Notes under the pieces: generated by a model
The model's input: only the letters and a program-made list of their open reading frames with translations
Databases searched by the model: none
What the model was told of the DNA's origin: nothing
Position numbers and translations under genes: made by a program
In this document: positions 44,047-56,873 of the stretch, piece by piece
Numbering within the stretch: the first letter of the stretch is position 1
Layout of the letters: each line of letters begins with the position of its first letter
Assembly (NCBI GenBank): GCA_003868215.1
Contig: QWDQ01000053.1
Location: forward strand, 62,001-126,000
Direction: 5' to 3'
DNA: 64,000 nucleotides
Source of the DNA: Pseudophaeomoniella oleicola
Lineage: Eukaryota > Ascomycota > Eurotiomycetes > Phaeomoniellales > Phaeomoniellaceae

Positions 44047-44800
44047 CAGACAAGTTAGTTAGGAAACCTTCTGCACTTTCTTGAACAGCCGCTGGAGAAC
44101 GGGCACGAATACAATTCATGTATATTTAATGTACCTGCAAGACTCTTCTGTCTCCTTGCATCGTATGTTTGACGTTGCTTGTTACACTGGGTTTGCATCA
44201 GGCTTGAGTCTTCTTAATTGCTTTGTTGAATGACTGCCTGACAATCAGACTTTCATGATTCTGGGTGTGATCGTGTCTATATTGATGCTATAGGGATACT
44301 TGATACTTGACGCGTCTACTGTCCAAGAAGTCAAAAATCAGGTATTCTGATTCGGACATCACAAAATACAATAGTTTAACTTGACCAAACTCTTAGACTT
44401 TGCCATACTCACTGTAGAATGTAGAACTCAGTAACCTCACCAAGAGTATGCTGCAAAGGGATGATGGAAGGAAACGTTGTGTTAATCATGCGTTGACTGG
44501 CTTATCCAGGTCTCCGTAGACATACGCATGATTTGCTTAGTGGGTTCATTAGGCTAACGTTCTGTCTGATCTCATTCGTCCTAAGCTCCAAGCTGTCCAC
44601 CCATCATCGCTCTCCTGAAGGCCAAACCTGAGAGGTAAACATCTTCCAAAAACCTCACTCCTACACAACCCTCAGCCCACAGCGCATCCTTTGACAATCT
44701 CTATTTCACCTTTCAGTACATTCACTGGGCGAGACTTGGACTCTATATTCACTCAAGTGTCGGCGTTGGTGGATGAAGAGAAGCGAAGGCTGCCGCAAAC
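44047..44800. other. Intergenic region
   Basis: 3' flank of VID21 and promoter side of the clathrin heavy chain gene. No gene, tRNA or notable repeat seen. Confidence 0.5.
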
Positions 44801-47800
44801 ATGGCCGGGGCATTGCTGCCGATCAGGTTTACTGAGATTACACAGGTGAGCAGACCGTGGTCTATCCTCACAAAGAGCATTTAGAGAAGCTGACATCTAC
44901 TTCTATAGTTGACGAATCTGGGCATAAGTGTACGTTGAACTACCTCTTTGCTATGAATGTGCTCTCGACGCGACAATCTGGCTTGGAGGTGGACAGCGAA
45001 ATCATTGAAACACTGCTAACAAATGAGATTCACAGCCTGCTTCGATTGGTTTCAACTCATGCGTAAGTTCTGGTGACCTTTTTGACAACTGGACATCCTC
45101 GCTGACGTCGGACGTAGACTCTCGAATCAGATCAATATGTCTGTATACGCGAGAAGACCGATGATGGCGCCAAACCGCAGGTCATCATTGTCAACCTCAA
45201 GAACATCAATGATATTGTCAGACGCCCAATCAATGCTGACAGTGCTATCATGCATTGGTCGAAACTCGTCATCGCTCTCAAGGCGCAGGGACGGACAATA
45301 CAGATCTTCGACTTAGGCGCAAAGCAAAAACTGAAGTCCGCGAACATGAATGAAGACATTGTGTTTTGGAAATGGTTCAGCGAAACTAGCATTGGTCTAG
45401 TGACGGATACATCGGTCTATCACTGGAACGTGTTTGATGCGACGCAAGAACAGCCTGTGAAGATGTTCGAAAGAAATGCCAACTTAGCTGTAAGTTTTTG
45501 TGCCGGCACATCTCCGGAACGATATAGTAACCACTGCGCTGTAGGGCTGCCAGATCATCAATTACCGTGTGAACGAGGACGAGAAATGGATGGTCGTCAT
45601 TGGCATATCGCAGCAACAAGGCCGAGTGGTCGGCTCCATGCAGCTCTACTCCAAAGATCGTGGAATATCACAAAACATAGAAGGCCACGCAGCATCCTTC
45701 GGTACATTGAGGCTCGAGGGCGCAGTCACTCCATACAAGCTTTTCTCTTTTGCCGTGAGAAGTGCGACTGGCGCCAAGCTGCATATCGTGGAAATTGACC
45801 CAGATCCAAATAATCCACGGTATCAAAAGAAGGCAGTGGACGTCTACTTCCCAGCTGAGGCCACCAACGACTTTCCAGTGGCGATGCAGATCTCGAAAAA
45901 GTACAGTGTGATCTACATGATCACAAAGTACGGTTTCATCCATCTTTACGACCTGGAGACAGGCACCTGTATCTTCATGAACAGAATATCTAGCGAGACA
46001 ATATTTATCACAGCCGCGGACTCGGAGTCGGCGGGAATTGTTGGTGTCAATCGCAAAGGACAGGTGCTTTCCGTCAGCGTTGACGAGAACACAATCATTC
46101 CTTATCTCCTTCAAAACCCTGCCAATGCTGGTCTCGCGGTCAAGCTCGCCTCCAGAGGTGGACTTCCAGGAGCGGACGATCTGTATCGCAACCAATTCGA
46201 ACAATTCATGGGTCAGGGTAACTACCAAGAAGCAGCAAAACTTGCCGCCAACTCTCCTCGTGGGTTTCTCCGTACACCAGAGACGATCAATCGCTTTAAG
46301 AATGCTGGTCAGGGAACGGGTCAACTCTCCGTGATTTTGCAATACTTCGGCATGCTACTCGACAAAGGGTCACTCAACAAATATGAAAGCTTGGAGTTGG
46401 TTCGACCAGTGTTGCTGCAAAACCGCAAGCACTTGCTCGAAAAGTGGTTGAAAGAAGATAAGCTAGAGTGTTCTGAGGAGCTCGGTGATATCGTCCGAGC
46501 CCACGACCTTGAACTCGCTCTTGCCATCTACCTCAAGGCCAATGTTGTCCACAAAGTTGTTGCTGGGTTTGCTGAAACAGGCAATTTTGATAAGATCTTG
46601 CCTTACAGCAGACAGCACGGATACCAACCTGACTTCGTCGTCCTCCTCCAACACATTGTCCGGGTCAATCCAGATAAAGGAGCCGAGTTTGCAACACAGC
46701 TAGCGAACGAGGAGGGTGGTCCGCTGGTCGATGTCGACCGAGTCGTTGACATCTTCTTGTCCCAAAACATGATCCAACAAGCTACTGCCTTCTTGTTGGA
46801 TGCGCTGAAGGACAACAAACCCGAACAAGGCCAGTTGCAAACGCGACTATTGGAAATGAATCTCATCAATGCTCCACAAGTCGCTGATGCTATTCTTGGG
46901 AATGAGATGTTCTCCTACTACGACCGTGCCAAGATCTCTATGCTTTGTGAGAACGCGCAACTGTTCCAACGCGCTCTTGAGAATACCGACGATTCAGCCG
47001 TGATCAAACGAAACATCGTGAGGACCGACAAACTCAACCCAGAATGGCTCCTGACCTATTTCGGTCGTCTTTCTGTGGAGCAGACATTGGACTGCCTGAA
47101 TGAGATGCTTAAGGTCAACATCCGTCAAAATCTACAGACCGTTGTTCAAGTGGCCACAAAGTTCTCCGACCTACTTGGCCCCACGCGACTGATTGAACTG
47201 TTTGAGAAGTATCGTACAGCTGAGGGCTTGTACTACTACCTCGGTAGTGTTGTCAACCTGAGCGAAGATCCAGATGTGCACTACAAATACATCGAGGCGG
47301 CCACCACAATGGGCCAGATGACTGAGGTTGAGCGCATTTGCCGAGACAGCAGTAAGTTGCTCTCTCTTTCTCAGTAACCCCCTTCCTTCAACTTAGCAGC
47401 GCTATACAACATTTACTGACCGCTTTTCCCTCTATTTAGACTTTTATGACCCTGTCAAGGTGAAGAACTTCCTCATCGAAGCCAGATTGACGGAGCAACT
47501 ACCTCTCATCATCGTCTGCGATCGGTTCAACTTCGTCAAAGATCTTGTTACCTACCTATACCGCAACCAACAGTACAAATCCATTGAAGTCTACGTGCAG
47601 CATGTAAACCCTTCAAGGACGCCAGCTGTCATTGGTGCTTTGCTCGCTATGGACTGCGAAGAGAGCATCATTAAGCAGCTTCTCTCGTCGGCAAATGCTG
47701 CCACCATTCCAGTGGACGAACTTGTCACGGAAGTGGAGTCTCAAAACCGCCTCAAAATCCTTCTCCCCTTCCTCGAGGCAAGCCTTGCAGCTGGTAACCA

Positions 47801-50336
47801 ACAGCAAGCTATCTACAATGCCCTCGCAAAGATATACATAGGTAACTATCTCATTTTCCCTTTCGTACCTTTCTTCAGTTCGGCAACACTGTGATGCATT
47901 ATACTAACAGTTTACTTAAGACAGCAACCACAACCCCGAACAATTTCTCAAGGAGAACGATCTGTACGACACCCTCATTGTTGGAAAGTATTGCGAGAAA
48001 CGCGACCCAAATCTTGCCTATATTGCCTACAGCAAGGGCCAGAATGATCTCGAACTCATCAATATCACGAACGAGAACAACATGTACCGTGCTCAGGCTC
48101 GTTATCTTTTGGAGCGTGCCGATCCTGAAATTTGGGCCTTCGTCCTCAACGAGAACAATGTTCACAGAAGGTCGCTGGTTGACCAAGTTACAGCGACTGC
48201 AGTACCCGAGTCTAATGAGCCCGAGAAGGTTTCTATCGCTGTCAAATCATTCTTGGATGCTGATATGCCTGCCGAATTGATCGAATTGCTCGAGAAGATA
48301 ATCCTCGAGCCATCACCATTCAGCGATAATAGCAGCCTTCAAAACTTGCTGATGTTGACTGCAGCTAAGGCTGACAAGAGTCGTTTGATGGATTACATTC
48401 AACGGCTGAATGAGTTCAGCTCAGATGAGATCGCAAACATGTGCATCGATCAAGGTCTCTATGAAGAGGCATTGGAAATCTACAAGAAAGTAGACAATCC
48501 TTTGTCCGCTGTTGGTATCTTGGTCGATCACATTGTGAGCATCGACAGAGCGCAAGACTTTGCCGAACAGGTCGACTTGCCAGAGGTCTGGAGCAAGGTC
48601 GCCAAAGCCCAATTGGATGGCTTGCGTGTAACTGATTCGATTGAATCATACATCAAGGCCAATGATCCGTCCAACTACAATGAGGTCATTGAGACTGCCA
48701 CACATGCCGGAAAAGATGAAGAACTCGTCAAGTATCTTAAGATGGCTCGCCGAACCCAAAGAGAACCAGCTATTGATACTGCACTTGCCTTCTGCTATGC
48801 TCGTCTCGATCAGCTTCCTGAACTTGAAGATTTCCTCCGATCTCCTAATGTGGCTGACGTTGAAGCGTCGGGTGACAAAGCCTACGAAGAAGGGTTTCAC
48901 CAAGCAGCCAAGATCTTTTACACTAGCATTTCCAATTGGGCCAAGCTTGCCACCACTCTTGTTCATCTCGAAGACTACCAAGCGGCCGTTGAATGTGCTC
49001 GTCGGGCCAACAGTGTCAAGGTTTGGAAGCAAGTCAACGAGGCTTGCGTTGCCAAGAAAGAATTCCGCCTCGCACAGATATGTGGTCTCAATCTCATTGT
49101 GCATGCCGAAGAGCTGGCAGATCTTGTCAAGCAATATGAGCGGGAAGGCTATTTCGAGGAGCTTATCTCGCTACTCGAAGCTGGTCTAGGTCTGGAACGT
49201 GCACACATGGGCATGTTCACTGAACTTGGTATTGCCCTCTCTAAGTACCATCCTGAGCGTGTCATGGAGCATCTCAAGCTCTTCTGGTCCCGTATTAACA
49301 TCCCAAAGATGATCCGCGGGTGCGAAGAAGCACATCTGTGGCCAGAGCTGATTTTCTTGTTTTGCCACTATGACGAATGGGATAATGCAGCTCTCGCTAT
49401 GATGGAGCGTTCAGCGGATGCTTGGGAGCACCACTCATTCAAGGACATCATCGTAAAGGTTGCAAACTTGGAGATCTACTATCGGGCCCTGAATTTCTAC
49501 CTCCAAGAGGAGCCGTTGTTGCTGACAGATCTACTTCAAGCCTTGACGTCGAGAATTGACGTCAATCGGGTTGTTCGTCTCTTTGAGAAATCAGACAACA
49601 TCCCTCTCATCAAACCTTTCCTGATCAACGTTCAGTCTCAAAACAAGAGAGCTGTCAACAATGCTATCAATGACTTGCTCATTGAAGAAGAAGATCACAA
49701 GACTCTCAAGGACTCCGTCGAGAATTACGATAATTACGATGCCATCGAACTGGCTCAACGTCTTGAAAAGCACGACTTAATTTTCTTCCGCCAGATCGCT
49801 GCACAAATTTACCGCAAGAACAAGCGGTGGGAGAAATCAATTGCTTTATCCAAACAGGACAAGTTGTACAAGGATGCAATTGAGACGTCAGCCATTTCTG
49901 GGAAGCGTGAAGTTGTTGAAGACCTTCTCCGATACGTAAGTTTTCATCTTATCGCCCATGAAGTTACCCTAACACTTTATAGTTTGTCGACATTGGTAGC
50001 CGTGAGTGCTATGTTGGCATGCTCTACTCTTGTTACAACCTCATCCCTCTTGATGTCGTCATGGAGATCTCGTGGCGTCATGGTCTCAATGATTACACGA
50101 TGCCTTTCATGATCAATTTCATGAGCCAGCAAGCAAGAGCAATTGACGACCTGAGGAAAGACAACGAGGAGCGTAAAGCGCGTGAAAAGAGCCAAGAAAA
50201 GGAAGAAGAGACTGGTCCAATTCTGGGTGGTACACGCCTCATGCTCACTCAAGGCCCATCTGCGCCTACACCTGCACCATACGGCCAGACCAACGGCATC
50301 TCTGCACAGCCTACTGGGTTCCAGCGCGCTTTTTGA
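44801..50336 (+). CDS. CHC1: Clathrin heavy chain
   Basis: Forms the triskelion legs of clathrin coats in endocytosis and trans-Golgi traffic. Model: join(44801..44845,44909..44929,45036..45062,45118..45489,45545..47351,47440..47841,47921..49935,49983..50336), 1680 aa, the normal length. The N-terminal beta-propeller opens [43 protein letters not shown], which is reached only by splicing two very short exons (21 and 27 nt). Later segments include [60 protein letters not shown] and [20 protein letters not shown], spanning the seven clathrin repeats to the trimerisation region. The C-terminus has an RLMLTQ motif. All eight joins keep the frame and restore family sequence. Confidence 0.97.
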
Positions 50337-51826
50337 ACGCAACGGACACGAGATGAGCACTATGGTAGGTAAGCATGACGATGGGGTTTCACGGGTAGAT
50401 GGTTGGGTCATCTGGTGACGACTGTTACGCCTTAAAATACCTAATCAAAGCGGTGCTACTTCGGGGATGCTGTAGAATTGAGCTCTCGACATGTATTCTA
50501 TTGTGATCTCGCATACAGCAGCGATTTGAATAGAGGGGGATCTCTCTGAGGATACTCTTCAAAAACTGCCTTCATTCTGTATTTGATAGTCAACAACTCC
50601 TTACATACACACCTAGGAATCTGCTCCCATTGTTTCATTAAGGCTTGAGTCGAATGCAAACACAACAGTGACATGTTTACCGTACCTATATGAAGCCGCT
50701 ATGTACAAGATGACCCAAGTTTCGTGGACAATACGGTCAGTGAGTGTGACTATTTCTGCTTTGCGTCTTTGAATCTTTGAACTTATTTATTGACTGTCTA
50801 CTCAGGATCATGTAGTATTTTTTTTGTGGCAAGTAACCTGGCACATATCCTGCCTGGTACGGAGTCGAAGTACTACGTAGGTAGAAGTGAAAGGCTTAAT
50901 GAGGTAAGTCGGCTACTTCTTTTAGCGAATCGTCCAACGGAGTTGCTAACATGCTGCAATTTCTTCTAAATGGGGAATAGCAGATTCGGTTATCTGAACT
51001 GGCCAATCAAACTACGTCGTTCGGATCTAAATCACGATTTCAGGCTCATAGATTCCATCTCTCACAGCTTGATAAGGCAGAACCTGTTGATCAACTTCCC
51101 TCTCTTGTCATGGACCACCACTGGAGGCTGGACAACATAATAGCTGGCCTGGCTAGTGGCGCAAACCCAAAGACGTTCTGTATAGTGGACGGTCAATTAA
51201 GATGGTCCGTTCATGACTGACTTTCGTTCGGCGAAACTCATTAATGGTAACGCAGAAGCGGAGTGCAAGAGAAAAGAACTACAATCAGAGCAGACGCCGT
51301 CAACAAGCAGTTGTATGGACGATACTGGTTGTCGGCATTCCGCTTAAAGCAGGCAATAAAGAGGTAAGTTCGGTGGTGACCTGTTGAGCAAGCGTATCGC
51401 CTACAGAACGAAACAGATACTGTTTGTGGCCTTTCAAGGACATTGCTGGTGATATGAACAACATTATGTGTCACCAGTCATATCCGGCAAGACAGAGCCA
51501 AGTATGAGAAAAGTGTTTCAGTGTAGGTGCGGCCAGGATGTTTGCATTGCTGGTGAAGACAGGGTTTGTCCTGCTGCTGGCTTCATTATTTCCTATTTGG
51601 GCATCGTTTGAGCGTCACCAAAGTATTTACATTTTCACGTTGCGTTTGACAGCAGTGAAGTATTCCATAACTGTCCCATGTTTACCATCGCCAATATATA
51701 AATGCTTCTCGTTCTTCTCAATCTGCATCATCTACCTTGACTTCCAGATTCATATCTGATTGAGCATCCGGAGTGCTACAATTACATATATATATATAAG
51801 GAATTAATCAAGAACATTCTCATATC
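50337..51826. other. Intergenic region
   Basis: No convincing gene. It contains a near-copy of the intergenic palindrome (AGTACTACGTAGGTA near 50868) and, just before the next gene, an alternating TA run (about 51784-51797) that could act as a TATA element about 30-40 bp before the start codon. Short open frames have no motifs. Confidence 0.5.
51784..51797 (+). promoter_or_regulatory. TATA-like alternating AT run
   Basis: ACATATATATATATAAGG lies about 30-43 bp before the ATG at 51827. The position fits a TATA box only if the 5' leader is very short; otherwise it is simply a TA microsatellite. Confidence 0.35.
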
Positions 51827-53578
51827 ATGGCGTCACTGAAGCGGACCATCATCCAACGACCATCAGATTTTGAGCAACTCAGACACAACCAGTGCTATCT
51901 CTGCCAGGATGATTTCCAGATAGCAGACGATGTCGTCACATTCTCTTGCTGCCAAGGTTCCTTCCATCTGCGTGAGTATCTCCTGTGGATCAATAGCACG
52001 ACCTCTCGAGAGCAACGTGCATACCCATGGTCCAATAGATGTCCCATCTGCCGCCAGGGAAACGATCGAGGCTTCCTCCTCAATCTTTTGCCATCTTCGC
52101 TTAATGCCCCTCAAGTAAGAGGCTGGCTCCAGCCAGTAACCTGCAACTGGAGTTTCGATCACAACGAGCTGCGGGAAAGATGGCAAAGGTACGAGACCAC
52201 AGACCGCAAGATATGCCCATATGAGGATCTTCTTGGAGAGAAGTATCGCCTCAAAGAATACCTGATGATCGCCAATGCCCGAGCTTTTTTCGGAGGACAG
52301 GATCGCGAGAGAGACGGCACCAGACTTGGGATACAGCTACTGCAACGCGTCGGGAGGACCGAGTTTGAAGCATGTAACTTCGACAGACCAGATCATATCC
52401 TCGCGCATCTGGGCCAAGACGATGTTCTTCTACCGTCACTGTTGGGCCTCTCACTCGACAAACCAACCCTTCCAAGCGAGCAGTCAATCGTTTGGCCATT
52501 ACACCCTCTAGAGTCAGTACATGACCTGATCTGTCTCAGAGCTGAGTTCCGGATCATTCAGAGATCCGGCGGGAAGATTGGCGCGACGACGCATCACTTC
52601 TACTTTGTTGGCCACCAGCACACGCAGATGGCAATGCTGGGCGTCAGTTTCCTCAATACGTTCTTCCAATTCATGGTCCTGACCCGCTGCACAGCCACAG
52701 GACCCCATTTTTCATCTTGTATGGCACAGTATCATCCATTTTTCATGACAAAAGATCGTGATGGAAGTTTTCGGTATTTGCAATGGGACGAGACGATCGC
52801 AGCAAGCGGCCTTGGCCATGGTTCTCAGCTCTGGATACAGGAGCTGGAAGTTGAGGAGGATGGCGAACTGCATCCATTCTGGTTGTCAGTCGGATTCAAC
52901 CTGATGACTCGGACTGTAATTCTAGGCGACCGCAATACGTATATGCTGGAAATCCCAACGCAGTCCGAGCGACCGACATTCCCAGACCGTGGAATGTGCG
53001 GCATGGATCCAGACTGGATTCTCGAAGCTGTGTACGTCGCCGGCGACAGTGAGTACGCTGAATGTCTGCGAGAACATCGTTGGATCCAACTCCACCCCAC
53101 GACGACGAACTTTGATGAAGAGCTGCAAGGCTCTCTGGGTGCGAGATATGCCCGGTATACAGCAGCAAGAGCGCTTTTGCGTGAAGCAAGGCGTTCTCTG
53201 AACCTATCGACACCTGGTCTTGCTGATAGCCCATCTCCTGACAATCTAGATGGCACTTCTAGCTGGTTCGCGAATGTACACAATGGCAGGTACATAGGGC
53301 CCCGTATTCCCGGAGGCATAATGAGACACACCGGCAGGGCAAACCCATTCGCTCAAAATCGGGTACGATATCGATATCCGGGCCTCCTGGAAGAACCCAT
53401 CATCGACACCCGGAATGACGACTTAAGAGATTGCATCCAACTTCGTAACTCGGTGCGAATTCTGCTAGAAGACGCAAGACCGCGCTCGTGGGCTTCGGCT
53501 CGAGGGAGTCATGACGCTGGCCCGCGTCGACCGAAAAGGCGACCCCATCGCTCACCGACACCGTATCGAGAACGGTAG
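51827..53578 (+). CDS. Protein with a degenerate RING-like N-terminus, function unknown
   Basis: Single-exon frame of 583 aa. The N-terminus has HNQCYLCQDDF (C23, C26), FSCCQGSFHLREYL (C41, C42, H47) and SNRCPICRQG (C72, C75). That resembles a RING finger, but the usual middle Cys/His-x2-Cys pair is missing, so zinc binding and E3 ligase activity are uncertain. The remainder shows no domain I recognise; it contains a block rich in aromatic residues (FYFVGHQHTQMAMLGVSFLN) and an Arg-rich tail (PRRPKRRPHRSPTPYRER). Length, a good ATG and the CPIC motif support a real gene. It may be an accessory, lineage-specific protein. Confidence 0.7.
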   Translation: MASLKRTIIQRPSDFEQLRHNQCYLCQDDFQIADDVVTFSCCQGSFHLREYLLWINSTTSREQRAYPWSNRCPICRQGNDRGFLLNLLPSSLNAPQVRGWLQPVTCNWSFDHNELRERWQRYETTDRKICPYEDLLGEKYRLKEYLMIANARAFFGGQDRERDGTRLGIQLLQRVGRTEFEACNFDRPDHILAHLGQDDVLLPSLLGLSLDKPTLPSEQSIVWPLHPLESVHDLICLRAEFRIIQRSGGKIGATTHHFYFVGHQHTQMAMLGVSFLNTFFQFMVLTRCTATGPHFSSCMAQYHPFFMTKDRDGSFRYLQWDETIAASGLGHGSQLWIQELEVEEDGELHPFWLSVGFNLMTRTVILGDRNTYMLEIPTQSERPTFPDRGMCGMDPDWILEAVYVAGDSEYAECLREHRWIQLHPTTTNFDEELQGSLGARYARYTAARALLREARRSLNLSTPGLADSPSPDNLDGTSSWFANVHNGRYIGPRIPGGIMRHTGRANPFAQNRVRYRYPGLLEEPIIDTRNDDLRDCIQLRNSVRILLEDARPRSWASARGSHDAGPRRPKRRPHRSPTPYRER

Positions 53579-54191
53579 CTTCCACTTCGGTTCAGGTTCA
53601 TTTACGGGGACATCTCTTCGCTTTCTCGCTGCCAGATGTCGGTACCTTGGAAAACCATATCATAATGAGATTGCTGTCAATAATACCGACCGACACAACA
53701 TTGGACACAGCGTTTCGCTGCCCTTTCCACTTGTCGTAAGATGTTCCCATCCCGCTTTCCTCTCGAGCGGCAAATAGTTTCCTCCTGCGAACGGGTATCG
53801 AGGTCATGTCCTCCTGCGTCAAAGTAAGATCTGAATAGCCATAACTATGCAATGACAGCGCATGGAGGAATATACACCCAGTAGACCACCATTTCAACCA
53901 TCGGAAACATGACTCTTCACTTATTTCTGAACCTCGAGATTTCTTTGAGGAGATGTTGAGAGATGGTGGACTTCTTGTTCACTGGATAAGACCTTTTTGC
54001 ATCTGGAACAGAGATGTATGTACATATATAATATGGATGGATGGGGATAATGATGTGTTATACAGTTATGATGATGATGATGATGCTGCTTTTCTGCCAT
54101 GAATCCATGCGGTTTGAGGAGTTGGTAAACATTCATGTACACGTGCTGTAGGCCAATAGTCAAGAGCTTCTTGACAATAACGACGAAAGAT
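53579..54191. other. Convergent intergenic region
   Basis: 3' flanks of the RING-like gene and the small membrane-protein gene. A short ATG/GAT trinucleotide run lies near 54068-54085. No gene. Confidence 0.5.
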
Positions 54192-54743
54192 TCACCACGG
54201 CTGCGCCTCTGCGCCAACAGCTTCCCTAACGGGGACAGTCCTCCTCCTCTCAACCTCCTCCTCAAAATCCCCATACCCACTCCCCTTCTCCTTCCCTCTC
54301 CGATACCTCATCGCGACTCTCCTCGCCGCAAATTTGCCCACCCCCCACACACCGGCCGCAACGAGCGTACCGACAATACCCGTCGGCGCAAGCACGAAGC
54401 CGACCCCGGACGCAAAACTGCCGACGAGGCCGGCTCCGAGGGTCGCGACGAGGGTGCCGATGGCGACGTATTTGGCGTAGCGCACGAGGCGCCAGGTCAG
54501 GAATGAGAGGAGGGAGTGGAGGGTTCGGAGGAGGAGGCGGGTGCGGAGGCGGGAGGGGTGGTCGGATGAGGAAGTGCGGGTGGGGTTTAAGAGGTAGGAT
54601 AGGTTGCGGCGCGTGGAGGTTAGAGCGGAAGAGGAGTGAGCGTCGATGAGGGCTTCATCGCTGCTGCTGCTGCTACTACTGCTGGTGTTTGAGGATCTGG
54701 TGGTGGTGGGGGGCGCATGCCCTGAGCCTCGAGAGGGAGACAT
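54192..54743 (-). CDS. Small predicted membrane protein
   Basis: 183 aa from the ATG at 54743 (MSPSRGSGHAPPTTTRSSNT); the frame is open upstream through a CAT repeat but has no ATG there. The N-terminal third is Ser/Thr-rich with a run of eight serines and probably disordered. In the middle lie Gly/Ala-rich hydrophobic segments (YVAIGTLVATLGAGLVGSFA and IVGTLVAAGVWGVGKFAARR) that fit one or two membrane helices, followed by a basic stretch and an acidic end. No family recognised and no function proposed. Confidence 0.6.
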   Translation of the reverse strand: MSPSRGSGHAPPTTTRSSNTSSSSSSSSDEALIDAHSSSALTSTRRNLSYLLNPTRTSSSDHPSRLRTRLLLRTLHSLLSFLTWRLVRYAKYVAIGTLVATLGAGLVGSFASGVGFVLAPTGIVGTLVAAGVWGVGKFAARRVAMRYRRGKEKGSGYGDFEEEVERRRTVPVREAVGAEAQPW

Positions 54744-54799
54744 GTCTCGTTGTTGTGTGAGTGGGTTTTTGAATTGAGTAAGAGAAAGAAAGCCACAAC

Positions 54800-54840
<41 letters not shown>
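54800..54840. repeat. GAT/ATC trinucleotide microsatellite
   Basis: About 13 tandem GAT units, 57 bp upstream of the start of the small membrane-protein gene and so probably in its 5' leader. Read on the minus strand in the gene's frame the repeat would give a poly-His run. Confidence 0.9.
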
Positions 54841-56873
54841 GGTCGTCGAAATGAACTTTGAGAAGTATCTGTGGTGTTGTGTGGTGTCTGTGTAATAGAG
54901 AGAAGAACATGCAAGCTACCTTAACTTACCTACTGTACATACTAATTGGACTACGTCACAGACTCCAAAACATCACTATTACCTTCTACTTTGGAGTGAA
55001 CTTGGTTGAACCAAATCATTCATGGCCTGTACTCGAAAACAGACCATAAATAGGAGCATCATATGTAAAGACGTGAAGAATGCTTTCATGTATCTTCAGT
55101 TGTGATCGATTGACTTATTACTTGGTGTGTGTGGCTCTCATCTGGTCTGGAGGGTAGTGATATCGAGCCACCATACTCTCTACAGCAGGTGTCCAGGCTT
55201 CGGTGATCATTTCCGGTGAGATCCCAGGTCAGGGAAACAATACATCGAGAACACATGCTTCCAATGGCTAAGTTCTGGATAGCATGATCTAGTCTTCGGA
55301 TATGCATCGTGGTTTCTATCGGCAATCCTGTTGAGGATGTTCTTTTTGCCATAGACGAAAGTCAATCATGCCTCGTGAGCAGGATCAACACAGAAACGTG
55401 TTCCGTCTGAACACGGCACATAATAACTTGGGCAAAACTTACCGATCTCTTGATGGACCTTACTGCCTATCGCTCACAATGCTGTCTACAGAAAGCTCAA
55501 CGATAACCAGTTTTGGCCACGGCTGGAATGGACTTCCTTGCGAGCAGTTCTAAGCTGACGTTCTGTCTTGCATCACACACATTCCACAAGCAGCGGGCGT
55601 CCTCGGCGTCCAGGAAGTCAAAGGTGTCCACGTGTGAAGGTGAGAATGAAATTCCCCTTGCGTAAACTGACGGGTTGTACAAGCACAGCTCATCGAAGAC
55701 GAATTGTCAACCAGCATATCCGTGGACCCGTGCCTCTTTTGCAACCGACAGAGTTTGTCGGATCGGGAACGTGAAATTACACGTACCGGCTCACCGGAAG
55801 CGGCCAAGACACATGAAGTTTTGATCGGTACAACAGACAGCATACTATCAGTGAAACGAGAGAAGTGAAGGCGGCCAGCCGGCCGGCCTCAGGCGCCGTC
55901 CTCTTATTGCCAGTTTTAACTACGTGGCTGTCGATCATAATTCAATCAGCGACAATGATTTGATATGATCGGTGATATCTACGGAGAATTCCTACCACGC
56001 AAAGCCTGGTGGATCAATCCCCTCGTCTGTTTGTCAAGGGACGCTATGTACGCCGTCTCGCCGTTAAGGTCTGGTAGTAAGGTATTGAACGCCTCAACGC
56101 CTCCCAAGTCCAGTCCTGTACATTATTGTTACTTACTGTGTGCGATTGTTTTCTTGGCTGAGCGCATAAGGAGATCCGCTTGTGCAGTGCAGTTAGAGGA
56201 GGGGCCACAACCCTGCAACGGTGCTCCAATAGCGGGTGTTTTCCAGCCCAGGAATGTCTAGAGCTGAATGATCGTTGATGCTCGGAACAATTTGGGGGCC
56301 GAGGGGCCTGGAAAAGATAAGCGATCAGCGAACATGCTGTTCGTTCCTTTTGTCGAATTCCAATGGTCAAGGTTATGTTACAGAAAGGGTTCAGATGTTG
56401 ACTGCTGGAATTTCGAATCTATGCAATACCACGACAAACACACACTCTCTCTCCCACCCGGATCCGCAACATGATGCTGATTTGCATCTCATCTCATCTT
56501 TCCACACCGGAGTTGAGGCCGTGATACGTGATACGTGATACGTGGTGCCCTTTTAGCATTGGTCAGCCTACGACGCAGGCAGGGATGGTGTCGTCGATCC
56601 CTGGGTCCAGACCGTTCCAGAGGAGTCAGATTTTCACCCGTGTTCTACCCTGTACTGTCATCTGTTTACTACGTAGTACATTTGGTAATATTAATGGTAA
56701 TTGCGAAACCTCGGTCCGCCCAAGGCATGATACAGTGGTTACAAGGATGACAAAGAATTCCTACGTGCAGGTGACTTTGGACACTTACCTAGGTACCTAG
56801 GTAGATTCTGCAGGTCTGTTGGTTCCCCTCGTACGGTGGAAATACCATACTTGGTGTGTATCAGTATTGTAAC

